Of a stretch of DNA of 64,000 bases, positions 8,327-17,201 are shown in pieces (within the stretch, counting starts at the first letter, position 1; each line of letters opens with the position of its first letter). The notes below the pieces were generated by a model. That model was given only the letters and a program-made list of their open reading frames with translations, made no database searches and had not been told where the DNA came from. The stretch spans positions 186,001 through 250,000 of the forward strand of contig CALLDI010000007.1 in assembly GCA_937998355.1 (NCBI GenBank), written 5' to 3'. The translations under genes and the position numbers were made by a program. This stretch comes from an uncultured Eggerthella sp. (GTDB taxonomy: Bacteria; Actinomycetota; Coriobacteriia; Coriobacteriales; Eggerthellaceae).

Positions 8327-9241
8327 TCAGTCAAGATCGGCATGCATCACGATGCTTCCATCAGGCTGCTCGATCGGGCGTTGAAGCACCTTCTTCACGA
8401 CCTTTCGGTCAGCCACGAGCGCTGCAGCCGACTGCGCGCGAGCCACCTGCTCGAGATTGTACAGCGTCGGTTGAAAGAGCAGCCATCTTTCCTCATCCGC
8501 CTCGCGCACGACATAAGATGGCGTGACCCACCCTGCGACCTGTGCCTCCGACGTATTGCCATCTGCATGTCGTCCCTCAGGAACGAGTGCAGCGAAGAAA
8601 TACGTATCGAAGCGCTTCGGCACGTACGCTGGCGTACACCAATTGGAAACGAGACCGAGCAGATCGGTGCGCACCACCAAGCCGCGCTCGATCAGTAAGT
8701 CGGCGAAGGCGATCTTATGCGCGACGAGCGCCTCGCGATTCGCGCGCCAGCTCGGGTCGGAGAGATCGGTGACGGTGGATGCTTCATCCGGACCTGCCAG
8801 CAGGACACCGCATTCCTCGAAGACTTCGCGTGCAGCAGCGACCACGATGCGACGTGCGTCGTCTTCTGAAACGCTCAGCCATCGCGCCCATTCTGCTGGC
8901 TTAGGACCGCACCAGGGCAGATCGGGGTTCGCATCACGTTCGTCGATACGACCACCCGGAAACGCCACTGCATCGGGAGCGAAATCCATGGTCTTCACGC
9001 GACGGATCATGAACACTTCGACGTTCTGGCTGTTCGGGAAATCGGGCGGAAAGTTGCCGTCTTCGATACGATACTTCGTATCGCCTGGCTTGGAATCGCG
9101 CACCAGCATGACCGTTGCAGCAAGCTTCGGCTGAACAGGGATAGCAGGAGGATGGTCCAGATCGTGTCGCTCGAGCGCGAGCATCCTTTCATCCAACGCG
9201 CCATCGACCGCATGCTCGGTTATCTTAAGACGTACGCTCAT
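8327..9241 (-). CDS. Nudix hydrolase, NUDT19-like, tandem copy A
   Basis: 304 residues. The Nudix box is split as in NUDT19-type proteins: FPGGRIDERD is separated from AAREVFEECGVLL by an insertion of about 30 residues. Such enzymes cleave nucleoside-diphosphate-linked substrates such as CoA or NDP-sugars, with Mg2+ held by the glutamates of REVFEECG. It is a paralogue of the next upstream gene, with one stretch of about 39 residues (LAATVMLVRD...NVEVFM) identical at protein level. The chosen ATG has only a distant ribosome site (AAGGCGAG), so the start is less certain. Confidence 0.88.
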   Translation of the reverse strand: MSVRLKITEHAVDGALDERMLALERHDLDHPPAIPVQPKLAATVMLVRDSKPGDTKYRIEDGNFPPDFPNSQNVEVFMIRRVKTMDFAPDAVAFPGGRIDERDANPDLPWCGPKPAEWARWLSVSEDDARRIVVAAAREVFEECGVLLAGPDEASTVTDLSDPSWRANREALVAHKIAFADLLIERGLVVRTDLLGLVSNWCTPAYVPKRFDTYFFAALVPEGRHADGNTSEAQVAGWVTPSYVVREADEERWLLFQPTLYNLEQVARAQSAAALVADRKVVKKVLQRPIEQPDGSIVMHADLD

Positions 9242-9273
9242 GGCCGTTCATCATCTCGCCTTCGCTCTCAACG

Positions 9274-10179
9274 CTAGATATCCGCGTGCAGCACGATGGT
9301 GCCGTCGTCCTTGCGGAGCGGCTTGAACATGATCTTCTTCACCTTCTTGCGGTTCGAAACGAACTCTTCCGCAGAAGGAGCCTCTGCGATGCGCGTGAGA
9401 TTGAAGAGCGTCGGTGCTACGACGAGCCAGCGATTCTCGTCCGCTTCGCGCACGGCATAAGAGGGCGTGACCCAATCCGCGATCTGCGCTTCAGAGGTGT
9501 TATCGTCGGCGTACTGGCCTTCAGGCATGAGCGCCGAGAAGAAGAAGGTGTCGTAGCGCTTGGGTTCGAACGTAGGCGTGCAGAAGTTCGCGACCAGACC
9601 GAGCAGGTCGGTGCGCAAGATGAGGTCGCGTTCCACCAATAGGTCGGCGAAACCGATCTCGTGCGCAACGAGTGCCTCGCGATTCGCGCCCCAGCTCGGG
9701 TCGGAAAGATCGGTGACGGTGGACGTCTCGTCCGGGCCCGCCAACAATACGCCACATTCCTCGAAGACCTCGCGCGCAGCAGCGACCACGATACGACGCG
9801 CTTCGTCTTCAGAAACGCCCATCAGGTCCGCCCAGTCCTTCGGGCTCGGTCCGCACCAAGGCAGGTCGGGGTTCGAATCTCGCTCGTCCACGCGGCCACC
9901 AGGGAATACGACCGCATCGGGCACGAAATCCATGGTCTTCACGCGACGGAGCATGAACACTTCGACGTTCTGGCTGTTCGGGAAATCGGGCGGGAAGTTG
10001 CCGTCCTCGATACGATACTTCGTATCGCCTGGCTTGGAATCGCGCACCAGCATGACCGTTGCAGCAAGCTTCGGCGTGGGTGGGTTCGGAATCGGATTGT
10101 CGATGTGGTCGCCGATCGAGGCGAGCACTTTCTCGTTCGGGACCGTTTCGATAGCGCCGTTCGACATATCAATACGCAT
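9274..10179 (-). CDS. Nudix hydrolase, NUDT19-like, tandem copy B
   Basis: 301 residues from ATG 10179 (MRIDMSN), selected over an ATG at 10230 because GAGGAG lies six bases upstream. The split Nudix box FPGGRVDERD ... AAREVFEECGVLL is intact. Relative to copy A the C-terminal half has diverged (for example FCTPTFEPKRYDTFFF against WCTPAYVPKRFDTYFF) while the N-terminal third is nearly identical. Copy B starts 32 bases upstream of copy A, so the pair is an operon. The physiological substrate is not predictable; CoA or NDP-sugar cleavage is known for the family. Confidence 0.9.
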   Translation of the reverse strand: MRIDMSNGAIETVPNEKVLASIGDHIDNPIPNPPTPKLAATVMLVRDSKPGDTKYRIEDGNFPPDFPNSQNVEVFMLRRVKTMDFVPDAVVFPGGRVDERDSNPDLPWCGPSPKDWADLMGVSEDEARRIVVAAAREVFEECGVLLAGPDETSTVTDLSDPSWGANREALVAHEIGFADLLVERDLILRTDLLGLVANFCTPTFEPKRYDTFFFSALMPEGQYADDNTSEAQIADWVTPSYAVREADENRWLVVAPTLFNLTRIAEAPSAEEFVSNRKKVKKIMFKPLRKDDGTIVLHADI

Positions 10180-10368
10180 AGGGGCTCCTCTCGCAGTGAG
10201 CGCGCGATCGCGCGCGGGCTTTTCTCTCATTATATCGACTCGCTCCTGTACAAAAAGCTACAGTGTGACAACGAAATCGATCTGTAAAAGCGCCTTAGAG
10301 AGCGACCCGGTACCGGGGCGGAGCGCCCTACCAAGTCGCGCACTGGCGCTGTGAAGAGGGCTAAGAAG

Positions 10369-12321
10369 TCACTCTGCGTTATGACGCGCAGGAAAGAGCA
10401 CGGCGATGGCCGCCATGATGATGCCCGAAGAGATGGTGAGCAAGATGTAGACCGGGTCGGGATCGTGGCCCAGGATGAACGTTGAGACGAGCGCGGGCAG
10501 AATGCACGTGATCGCCACCGCGCACACGCCGCCGAGGATGCTCGCGAGCGTGGAGCAGCGATCGAAGAGCAGCGATGCGAGCGGTGCGCTGATGAGCCAG
10601 GACACGATGATCGCCCAGGTCATGGGGTTCTGCAGTGTCGTGATGATGTTCGCGTTCACTTCGGTCCACATGTGAATGTTCCAAAATTGGAAGATATCCC
10701 ACGACGTGATCGAAACCGAACCGAGCCCCGCCAGCACTACTGACAAGAATGCTGCATAGAGCGTGGTGAGGAAGGCTTGGCGCGGATGCAAGAAATACGC
10801 CGTGATGAGCGGCGTGAGGGATCCGAGTCCGATCGACGACCCCGCTGTCGAGAGTAGCGCCGCATTCGCTTGACGCGAGCCGTCGCGCCCGATGAAGAAC
10901 CACCAGGCGAACGTTGCCGCCACCACAAGAATACCCACGAGCAGCGCGTTGTTGTTCACGAGCGCGAGACCGAGCAGCGAGAACGAAAGCAGCGCACCCA
11001 CATGCGGCACCGCGAAAGCAGCGACCGCTACGAGAAGGAGCGCCCCCCACAGAGCGGGCGACTCCCAGCCTGGTAAGAGGCTGAAATTGGAGAATGCCAC
11101 CGAACTGACCAGCACGCATCCGAGCAACGCAAGAATGCGCATCACCATCGGGAAGCGACTTCTGGCAGAGGCCGGATAAAAGCCATCGCCATAGTCGTCG
11201 AACGGCACGCTGACCGGCTGGCTCCTTTGCTGGCTCTTCTTTCGGTTGCGACGCGAATTCAGAGGATACGCGCCCGTTTCTTCGGCGTCATCCCCGATCG
11301 TATCGATCTCGTCTTCGTCGAAGACATCCGTATCGGTGAGGGTCGCATCGTCCTCGTCCGAACCGACCGCGAACGCCACCACCTTGGCGAGCTTCTTCAC
11401 GCCCTGCTTCGCATTGCCGAGCGCTGGCTTCACGTCGCGCGCGAACGCATGCACCGACGGATAGCGCCCCTCCTTGTCGGGATCGAGCGCCTTGAAGATG
11501 GCATCGTCGAGCTGTTCGTCGACATCCTCCATGCACAGGGATGGAATGACGATCTCGGCATCATAGATGGTGTCGAGCGCCTCGTCGATGCTATTCGCGC
11601 GAAACGGGTTATCGCCCCGCGTGAGCATTTCGTAGGTAAGGCTCGCGAGCGCCCACTGGTCGCAGCGTTCGTCGAGCTCTTCGCGCTCCATCTGTTCAGG
11701 TGGCATGTAGCCGATGGTGCCGCCGGTCGCCACGCCGAAACCGAAGCCGTCAGCTAAACGCGCGAGACCGAAATCGACCACTTTCACCTGGCCTTGCGTG
11801 TTGATGAGCACGTTGTCGGGCTTGATATCGAGATGCAACACGTGGTTCTTGTGGGCCACTTCGAGCGCATGCGAGACCGCCTTGAAGACCGCGGCCACCA
11901 CGTCAGCATCGATGGCTTCGGGAAAATACTGCATCAGGTCCGTGAGCGAGATGCCATCCACCAGCTCCATGATGATGTAAGCGGCATTGCCCTGGATCTC
12001 GAAGTCGTAGATCGAGGCGATGTTCGGGTCGTTCAGCAGCGCTGCCGTGCGCGCCTCTTCAAGACCGGGGATGGAGTTCTTCTCGGCGAAACCGGAATCG
12101 AGCATGATGCTGACCGATTCAGCATCCGCGTAAGGATTCTGCGGGTTGTTCAGCCCTGCATTGATCTGGTCAGCTGAAAGCGTGCGCGTGGATGCGTCTT
12201 CGAGCGGCAGGCATTTGATGGCGACCTCGCGTTGGATGCGCGTATCCCATGCAACGATGACCGTCGCGAATCCGCCCGAGCCCGCTTCGTAGGTCGGTTG
12301 ATATCGATCGAGGATCAGCAC
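10369..12321 (-). CDS. Membrane-bound eukaryotic-type Ser/Thr protein kinase
   Basis: 650 residues. The kinase domain spans about 1-300: glycine loop GSGGFATV, ATP-lysine VAIK (Lys36), catalytic loop VLHLDIKPDNVLI (HLD rather than HRD), DFGLA, and the GTIGYMPPEQ activation-loop end. A cytosolic acidic and basic linker (about 310-390; DEDDATLTDTDVFDEDE, then RRNRKKSQQR) leads to a C-terminal membrane domain with around seven hydrophobic segments, unlike the single-pass PASTA kinases. The gene starts with GTG directly after the larC stop (TAA then GTG), so translation is probably coupled to the lar genes. Possible Thr-containing targets lie in the VanZ-RDD protein at 20.5 kb, but this is speculation. 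Confidence 0.93.
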   Translation of the reverse strand: MLILDRYQPTYEAGSGGFATVIVAWDTRIQREVAIKCLPLEDASTRTLSADQINAGLNNPQNPYADAESVSIMLDSGFAEKNSIPGLEEARTAALLNDPNIASIYDFEIQGNAAYIIMELVDGISLTDLMQYFPEAIDADVVAAVFKAVSHALEVAHKNHVLHLDIKPDNVLINTQGQVKVVDFGLARLADGFGFGVATGGTIGYMPPEQMEREELDERCDQWALASLTYEMLTRGDNPFRANSIDEALDTIYDAEIVIPSLCMEDVDEQLDDAIFKALDPDKEGRYPSVHAFARDVKPALGNAKQGVKKLAKVVAFAVGSDEDDATLTDTDVFDEDEIDTIGDDAEETGAYPLNSRRNRKKSQQRSQPVSVPFDDYGDGFYPASARSRFPMVMRILALLGCVLVSSVAFSNFSLLPGWESPALWGALLLVAVAAFAVPHVGALLSFSLLGLALVNNNALLVGILVVAATFAWWFFIGRDGSRQANAALLSTAGSSIGLGSLTPLITAYFLHPRQAFLTTLYAAFLSVVLAGLGSVSITSWDIFQFWNIHMWTEVNANIITTLQNPMTWAIIVSWLISAPLASLLFDRCSTLASILGGVCAVAITCILPALVSTFILGHDPDPVYILLTISSGIIMAAIAVLFPARHNAE

Positions 12322-12870
12322 TTACGCCACGAACTCCTGCACGTAGTACTTGATGATGGCGGCAGACGTGGGCGTACAGAGCTCGCCTTTCAAAAGTGGC
12401 GTCGCACGCGGAATGCCCTCGAGGATAGCAGCCGTAGCTGGAGCGGGGATATCCATGAGGCCATGGGCGCATTGGATCTTGCCCTCCCCCGTCTGAACAC
12501 CCGTTGCCGTGATACGGGTCGGCTGCAACACGTAGAACGCAGCGCAGATCGCGAGCGCATTGCGGATGCCCGCCGCGTTGCCCACCTCGTGGAAATGCGT
12601 CTCTTCGACCGTGCACCCGTGCACCTTCGCTTCGGCAGCCGCAAGGATCGCGTACACACCGCGCAACTGGTCCTTCAGGGCATCGTCGATGGTCATCGCG
12701 TCGATCGAAGCGTTCACTTCCGCGATCGAATGATGATGCTTATCGGCGATGACCGTGTGGTTCAGGATGTAATCGAAACGCTCGCGCTGAGCGGGCGTCA
12801 TGAGCGCGATGAGGCTGTCGAGCAACTGTATGCGCGTCGCGCTCTGGGTGAGGTCAAGATGGATCTCCAT
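12322..12870 (-). CDS. larC: LarC N-terminal-type nickel insertion protein, short (LarC1-like)
   Basis: 182 residues. The motifs HFHEVG, QTGEGKIQCAHG, IPAPATAAIL and CTPTSAAIIK identify the N-terminal part of LarC, the CTP-dependent nickel chelatase that completes the nickel-pincer nucleotide of lactate racemase. LarC is normally about 400 residues, made by frameshifting between larC1 and larC2 in Lactobacillus. Here the C-terminal LarC2 part is absent and the usual N-terminal FDCFSGISGDM motif is replaced by LDLTQSATRIQ. The kinase gene begins one base after its stop, leaving no room for a larC2. It follows larB by 33 bases. Activity of such a short form is uncertain. Confidence 0.87.
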   Translation of the reverse strand: MEIHLDLTQSATRIQLLDSLIALMTPAQRERFDYILNHTVIADKHHHSIAEVNASIDAMTIDDALKDQLRGVYAILAAAEAKVHGCTVEETHFHEVGNAAGIRNALAICAAFYVLQPTRITATGVQTGEGKIQCAHGLMDIPAPATAAILEGIPRATPLLKGELCTPTSAAIIKYYVQEFVA

Positions 12871-12903
12871 GTCGTATCGTTTCCTGTCGATCGAGTGCGA
12901 ATG

Positions 12904-13680
12904 CTAGTCGCTCGCGCCGCTGGTCTGCAGATGATTGATGAGGTGCGCCTGAAAGCCCGCGCCGAACCCGTTGTCGATGTTCACGACGCTCACGCCGCTG
13001 GCACACGAGTTGAGCATGGCGAGCAGCGCCGCCACTCCCCCGAACGACGCGCCGTAACCCACGCTGGTGGGCACCGCGATGACCGGGCATGACACCATGC
13101 CGCCCACCACGCTGGCGAGCGCGCCTTCCATGCCCGCGACCGCCACGACCACTTGGGCCTCCATCAGCTCGTCCATGTGCGCAAGCAGCCGATGGATACC
13201 CGCGACGCCCACATCGTAGACACGATGGACTTCGTTGCCAAGCGCTTCGGCCGTGAGCGCGGCTTCTTCAGCGACCGCCATATCGCTCGTGCCTGCCGCA
13301 GCCACCACGATGGTGCCGTTGCCGCTGGGCTGAGGCATCGTGCCGACGATGGCGAGCTTCGGAATCTCGTGGTAGGTGAAGCCCGCATCCGCGAGATCCA
13401 CGGCGAGCTTTGCAGCCGATTCTGCCGAAAGACGCGTGATGAGGATGCAGGTCTGCCCATGGTCGAGCAGCGACTGGCAGATGCCCTTTATCTGTTCGTA
13501 GGTCTTCGTCGCACCATACACCACTTCAGCCGCGCCTTGGCGCAGTTCACGATGGTGGTCCACCTTCGCATAGCCCAGATCGGAGAAGGGCTCTTTGCGC
13601 AACGAGAGCATCACCTGATCGACGCTGCTCCGTCCCGCTGCAAGCTCTTCGAGCATCGCGCGAATGTCTTGAGCGGTCAT
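12904..13680 (-). CDS. larB: LarB, pyridinium-3,5-biscarboxylic acid mononucleotide synthase
   Basis: 258 residues from ATG 13680 (MTAQDIRAM), which has AAGGGAAGG before it; an upstream ATG at 13722 lacks one. The N-terminal segment MLEELAAG-SSVDQVM and LGYAKVDHHRELRQG, then the PurE-like domain (VVAAAGTSDMAVAEEA, YDVGVAGIHRLL, VVVAVAGMEGALASVVGG, VPTSVGYG) are standard for LarB. It carboxylates and hydrolyses nicotinic acid adenine dinucleotide, the first step of nickel-pincer cofactor synthesis. It lies between larE and larC in an operon with an aldo/keto reductase and a kinase. Confidence 0.95.
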   Translation of the reverse strand: MTAQDIRAMLEELAAGRSSVDQVMLSLRKEPFSDLGYAKVDHHRELRQGAAEVVYGATKTYEQIKGICQSLLDHGQTCILITRLSAESAAKLAVDLADAGFTYHEIPKLAIVGTMPQPSGNGTIVVAAAGTSDMAVAEEAALTAEALGNEVHRVYDVGVAGIHRLLAHMDELMEAQVVVAVAGMEGALASVVGGMVSCPVIAVPTSVGYGASFGGVAALLAMLNSCASGVSVVNIDNGFGAGFQAHLINHLQTSGASD

Positions 13681-13777
13681 GGCCTTCCCTTTCTGATCGA
13701 TGCTACATGGGTGCGTCCGCAAATCGCGTTGGATAGCGCCTCGCGGCCCGTTATGAACGTTCGCGTTTCATACGCGT

Positions 13778-14434
13778 TTACAGGGTATCACGATGCACGC
13801 CGTTTTCACGGCCGAGCCAGTCTTCCTGCACAAAGGATTCAAGCAGTTCAGGGGTTATCTGCTGGCCAGCTTCGACGCGCGTGGCCAAGCAAGAGTAGTT
13901 GGGTTTATCTGCGGTGAGCAGGCCCATCTTGCGCGAAAGATCGCGGATCTGGTCCTTGGTCAAGCCCGCATCGCGCAAGGGTGAGCGAACCCCGAACTCC
14001 TCGATCGCGCGAAAGCCAGGGCGTCGCGCAGGATCGTCGGTCGCATTCGTGCCGTCGATGACCGTATCGATGCCGAGTTCGCGCGCAGCATCGAAGAGCG
14101 CCTGGAAGATGACGCGCTTGCAGTGGTAGCAGCGATCGGGCGGATTCGCGATGACCTCGGGATGTGCGAAGATATCGAGTTCGATGGTCTCGGTCGCAGC
14201 ACCGACCTGCGCAGCCGCCAAGCGCGCATCGTCCCCCTCGAAATCGTACTGGAACGCCGTGTCGATGGTGAACGGATGCACCTCCGCTCCGCACGCCCGC
14301 GCGCATGCCAGCAGAAAGACCGAGTCGCACCCACCCGAATAGGCAAGTGCGACTCGCGGATGTTCCTCGAAGAAGGCTTTGAGCGCAGACGGAACGAGCT
14401 TTTCGATCGCGACCAGGTCGATCGGCTGCATCAT
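13778..14434 (-). CDS. larE: LarE, ATP-dependent sulfur transferase, C-terminally short, three-cysteine type
   Basis: 218 residues from an ATG that overlaps the stop of the upstream aldo/keto reductase gene (ATGA). The PP-loop is AYSGGCDSVFLL. Cys102 and Cys105 (PDRCYHCK) plus Cys182 (NYSCLATR) match the three-cysteine LarE type that holds a 4Fe-4S cluster, rather than the single sacrificial-cysteine type. LarE adds sulfur to the dicarboxylated pyridinium nucleotide made by LarB. Family members are about 270 residues; this one stops about 36 residues after the last cysteine, and the 97 bases to larB show no continuation. It may be a natural short form or a decayed gene. Confidence 0.9.
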   Translation of the reverse strand: MMQPIDLVAIEKLVPSALKAFFEEHPRVALAYSGGCDSVFLLACARACGAEVHPFTIDTAFQYDFEGDDARLAAAQVGAATETIELDIFAHPEVIANPPDRCYHCKRVIFQALFDAARELGIDTVIDGTNATDDPARRPGFRAIEEFGVRSPLRDAGLTKDQIRDLSRKMGLLTADKPNYSCLATRVEAGQQITPELLESFVQEDWLGRENGVHRDTL

Positions 14435-15588
14435 TCGCCCAGCAACATATCGATCTTGGGCATCCAAGAGCTGATGGCGATGTGTTGCGGGCAGATCTCC
14501 TCGCAGGAGCCGCAACTCGTGCAGTTCTCGGCCGTGCGACCGAACTTCGGCACCTCGACCTCGTAATACTCGCGCGCCATCTCCATGCTGTCGTAGAGGA
14601 AGCGCATATTGTAGGCCGTGATGTTATACGGAATGACGATCTTCTCCGGGCAGTATTCCACGCAGTAATTGCAGCCCGTGCAGGGAATGACGGAGAACTG
14701 ACTGAAGCTCTCGCGCAGCTGCTCGATCACATTGTCCTCTTCAGTGGAGAGCATGCCAACTTTGGCCTTCTCTGCGAATGCGATATCTTCCTGCAGCATC
14801 TCCATGCTGGACATGCCGGAGAGCACCGTGCCCACTTCGGGCATGTTCCACAGCCAGTCGAACGCCAGTTCAACGGGCGATTTGTCGGTGTTCTTCTCGA
14901 GCACTTCCTGGACCTTCGGCGGAAGATCGACCAGGAAGCCACCACGCAGCGGCTCCATGACGATGACGCCGATGCCGCGTTCAGCCGCGAGCTTGAGGCC
15001 CTTCAGGCCCGCCTGGAATTCCTGATCGTAGTAATTCAGCTGGATCTGGCAGAAGTCCCAATCGGCGGCGTTCAATACTTCCTCGAAGAGCTCGAAGTCG
15101 TCGTGGAAGGAGAAGCCGATGTGGTTCACGCGGCCGTCTTCCTTCGCTTTGATGATGCTCTCGACCGCGCCTACCTTCTGGCAGCGCTTCCAGCTGCCGC
15201 CGTTCAGGGAGTGAAGCATGTAGAAGTCGATGTGATCGGTCTTCAGGCGATCGAGCTGCTTGGCGAGCAAGCTATCGAAGTCGTTCTCGGTCTTGTACAT
15301 CCAGGTGGGAGACTTCGTTGCCAGGTAGACCTTGTCGCGGTAGCCGCCTTCCAGTGCCTGACCCACGATCTTCTCAGAGTTGCCGCCCACATAGTTGAAC
15401 GCGGTGTCAATATAGTTGATGCCGTGATCGATGGCGTAATGCACCATCTCGATGGTCTTCTCGACATCCACGTCCTCGATGCTGGTGCCATTGCCGGCCT
15501 GGCCGCCCTCTTTCAGCGGAAGGCGCATCATACCGAAGCCGAGCGGGCTCACTTTGCAACCCGTCTTGCCGATCTCTCTATATTCCAT
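14431..15588 (-). CDS. Aldo/keto reductase with C-terminal 4Fe-4S motifs
   Basis: 385 residues. The first ~280 form an aldo/keto reductase barrel with GFGMMRLP, the catalytic tyrosine region YIDTAFNYVGGNSE, the lysine in LATKSP, and HSLNGG in the histidine position. The tail carries two ferredoxin-like clusters: CTGCNYCVEYCP and CTSCGSCEEICP. Proteins of this kind are common in anaerobes and reduce unknown carbonyls, perhaps with ferredoxin as well as NAD(P)H. It is the first gene of the larE-larB-larC-kinase operon, overlapping larE by four bases; whether it belongs to the lactate/nickel function is unknown. RBS AAAGGA. Confidence 0.93.
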   Translation of the reverse strand: MEYREIGKTGCKVSPLGFGMMRLPLKEGGQAGNGTSIEDVDVEKTIEMVHYAIDHGINYIDTAFNYVGGNSEKIVGQALEGGYRDKVYLATKSPTWMYKTENDFDSLLAKQLDRLKTDHIDFYMLHSLNGGSWKRCQKVGAVESIIKAKEDGRVNHIGFSFHDDFELFEEVLNAADWDFCQIQLNYYDQEFQAGLKGLKLAAERGIGVIVMEPLRGGFLVDLPPKVQEVLEKNTDKSPVELAFDWLWNMPEVGTVLSGMSSMEMLQEDIAFAEKAKVGMLSTEEDNVIEQLRESFSQFSVIPCTGCNYCVEYCPEKIVIPYNITAYNMRFLYDSMEMAREYYEVEVPKFGRTAENCTSCGSCEEICPQHIAISSWMPKIDMLLGE

Positions 15589-15696
15589 GTTCAGGGGTCC
15601 TTTCGGGTCAACCTCTTCAAAACTTCTCGTCTCTAGTTTACTACGAGACTACGCGGAGTTGAAACCAGGGCCGCAGGGAAGCTGCGCGGAAAAGAA

Positions 15697-15726
15697 GAAG
15701 CGCACGGCCTTCTGACCATGCGCTTC
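15697..15726 (-). terminator. Terminator after the PurF-like gene
   Basis: GAAGCGCA and TGCGCTTC pair around a loop containing GGCC/CCA, followed on the minus strand by TTCTTTTCC. It is 51 bases past the stop of the PurF-like gene. Confidence 0.7.
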
Positions 15727-15776
15727 GGATGAGCGTATGCGTTCGCGGAACCCAGCTTGCAAGCAGGCGACGGGTG

Positions 15777-17201
15777 CTACTCCTTGCCGTTCCAGCAGTA
15801 GGTGCACACCTTCGAAGGGTCGATGCCGATCGCCTCGATCATGCCCTCGAGCGACTGATAGCGCAGCGAGTCGAAGCCCATGTCGTCGCAGATGGCCTTC
15901 AGCATGCACTTGCCGCGCTCGGTAGTGGCATCGGCGTATTCCTCGAGGTGCTGCTGGCCTTCGTCGCCTTCCAGATCCTGGATGACGCGACGAGCGATCA
16001 GCTCCATCTCGGATTTGCTGGACGAGAAGTTCAGGTACTTGCAACCGAACATGATGGGCGGACAGGCCGAGCGCATGTGCACCGCCTTCGCGCCGTTGTT
16101 GTAGAGGAATTCCACGGTCTCGCGCAGCTGCGTGCCACGCACGATGGAGTCGTCGACGAAGAGCAGTTCCTTGTCCTTGATGAGCTCGGGGACCGAGATC
16201 TGCTTCAGCTTCGCGACCTTGTTGCGGATGTCCTGGTTCGCGGGCATGAACGAGCGCTGCCAGGTAGGCGTGTACTTGATGAACGGACGGCCGAACGGAA
16301 CTTTCGATTCGGTCGAGTAGCCGATAGCGTGCGGGGTGCCGGAATCGGGAATGCCCGCCACGTAATCAAGGTCGGGGATACCGACCTGCTCGTCTTCGTC
16401 GCGCGCCATGATCTCGCCGTTGCGATAGCGCATGACCTCGACGTTCACGCCTTCGTAGGTGGAGGTGGGATAGCCGTAGTAGGTCCACAAAAAGGAGCAG
16501 ATCTTCATTTCGTCGCCTGGCTCGGCCAAGGTCTCGTAGCCATCTGCCGTGATGTTCACGATCTCGCCCGGGCCCAGTTCGTAGACCGTTTCGTATTCGA
16601 TCTTCTGGTAGGCGAACGATTCGAACGAAGCGCAATAACCCTCGTGGTTCTTTCCGACAAGGACCGGCAGACGGCCAAGCTTGTCGCGCGCAGCGAGGAT
16701 GTTGCCGTTCTCGGTCATGACGAGCAACGTCATGGAACCTTCGATCTTGTCTTGCACGTTCCTGATGCCGGAGACGAAATCGTCCTTTTGGTTGATGAGC
16801 GCCGCGACCAGTTCGGTGTCGTTCACCTTGCCCGAGCTCATGGCCATGAACTGGTTACCATGGTCGGCGAAGTATTCGTCCACGAGCGCATCGGCATTGT
16901 TGATCATGCCGATCGTGGTGAGCGCGAACACGCCGAGGTGCGAACGAACGAGCAATGGTTGGGGGTCGCTATCGCTGATGCAGCCGATGCCGCTGGTGCC
17001 CTCGAAATCGTTGAGGTCCTTTTCGAATTTGGTACGGAAGGGGGTGTTCTCGATGTTGTGGATCTGACGCTGGAAGCCTTTTTCCTTGCTGAAGATGATC
17101 ATACCTGCGCGCTTCGTTCCCAGATGAGAGTGGTAATCCACGCCGAAGAACACATCCAGGGTCACGTCTCTGTGAGATACTGCACCGAAAAAGCCGCCCA
17201 C
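15777..17201 (-). CDS. Amidophosphoribosyltransferase-like protein lacking the glutaminase cysteine
   Basis: 474 residues from GTG 17201, chosen because GGAGG lies six bases upstream and because it yields MGGFFGAV, aligned with the N-terminus MCGxxG of PurF. The class II amidotransferase nucleophile (Cys at position 2 in the precursor) is therefore glycine. The rest of the glutaminase fold is recognisable (DYHSHLGTKRAGM, GIGCISD, NNADAL). The phosphoribosyltransferase half is intact, with the PRPP loop LLFVDDSIVRGTQLRE and IPDSGTPHAIG, and C-terminal cysteines (CPPIMFGC, CTYCW) similar to Fe-S PurF forms. It may use free ammonia or have another role. I recall related MGGFFG proteins in clostridia annotated simply as PurF. 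Confidence 0.88.
   Translation of the reverse strand: MGGFFGAVSHRDVTLDVFFGVDYHSHLGTKRAGMIIFSKEKGFQRQIHNIENTPFRTKFEKDLNDFEGTSGIGCISDSDPQPLLVRSHLGVFALTTIGMINNADALVDEYFADHGNQFMAMSSGKVNDTELVAALINQKDDFVSGIRNVQDKIEGSMTLLVMTENGNILAARDKLGRLPVLVGKNHEGYCASFESFAYQKIEYETVYELGPGEIVNITADGYETLAEPGDEMKICSFLWTYYGYPTSTYEGVNVEVMRYRNGEIMARDEDEQVGIPDLDYVAGIPDSGTPHAIGYSTESKVPFGRPFIKYTPTWQRSFMPANQDIRNKVAKLKQISVPELIKDKELLFVDDSIVRGTQLRETVEFLYNNGAKAVHMRSACPPIMFGCKYLNFSSSKSEMELIARRVIQDLEGDEGQQHLEEYADATTERGKCMLKAICDDMGFDSLRYQSLEGMIEAIGIDPSKVCTYCWNGKE

Noticed and set aside
13681..13777. Frameshifted remainder of LarE between larE and larB
   Set aside because: Only 97 bases separate the genes, and in no frame does the translation continue the LarE C-terminal domain.
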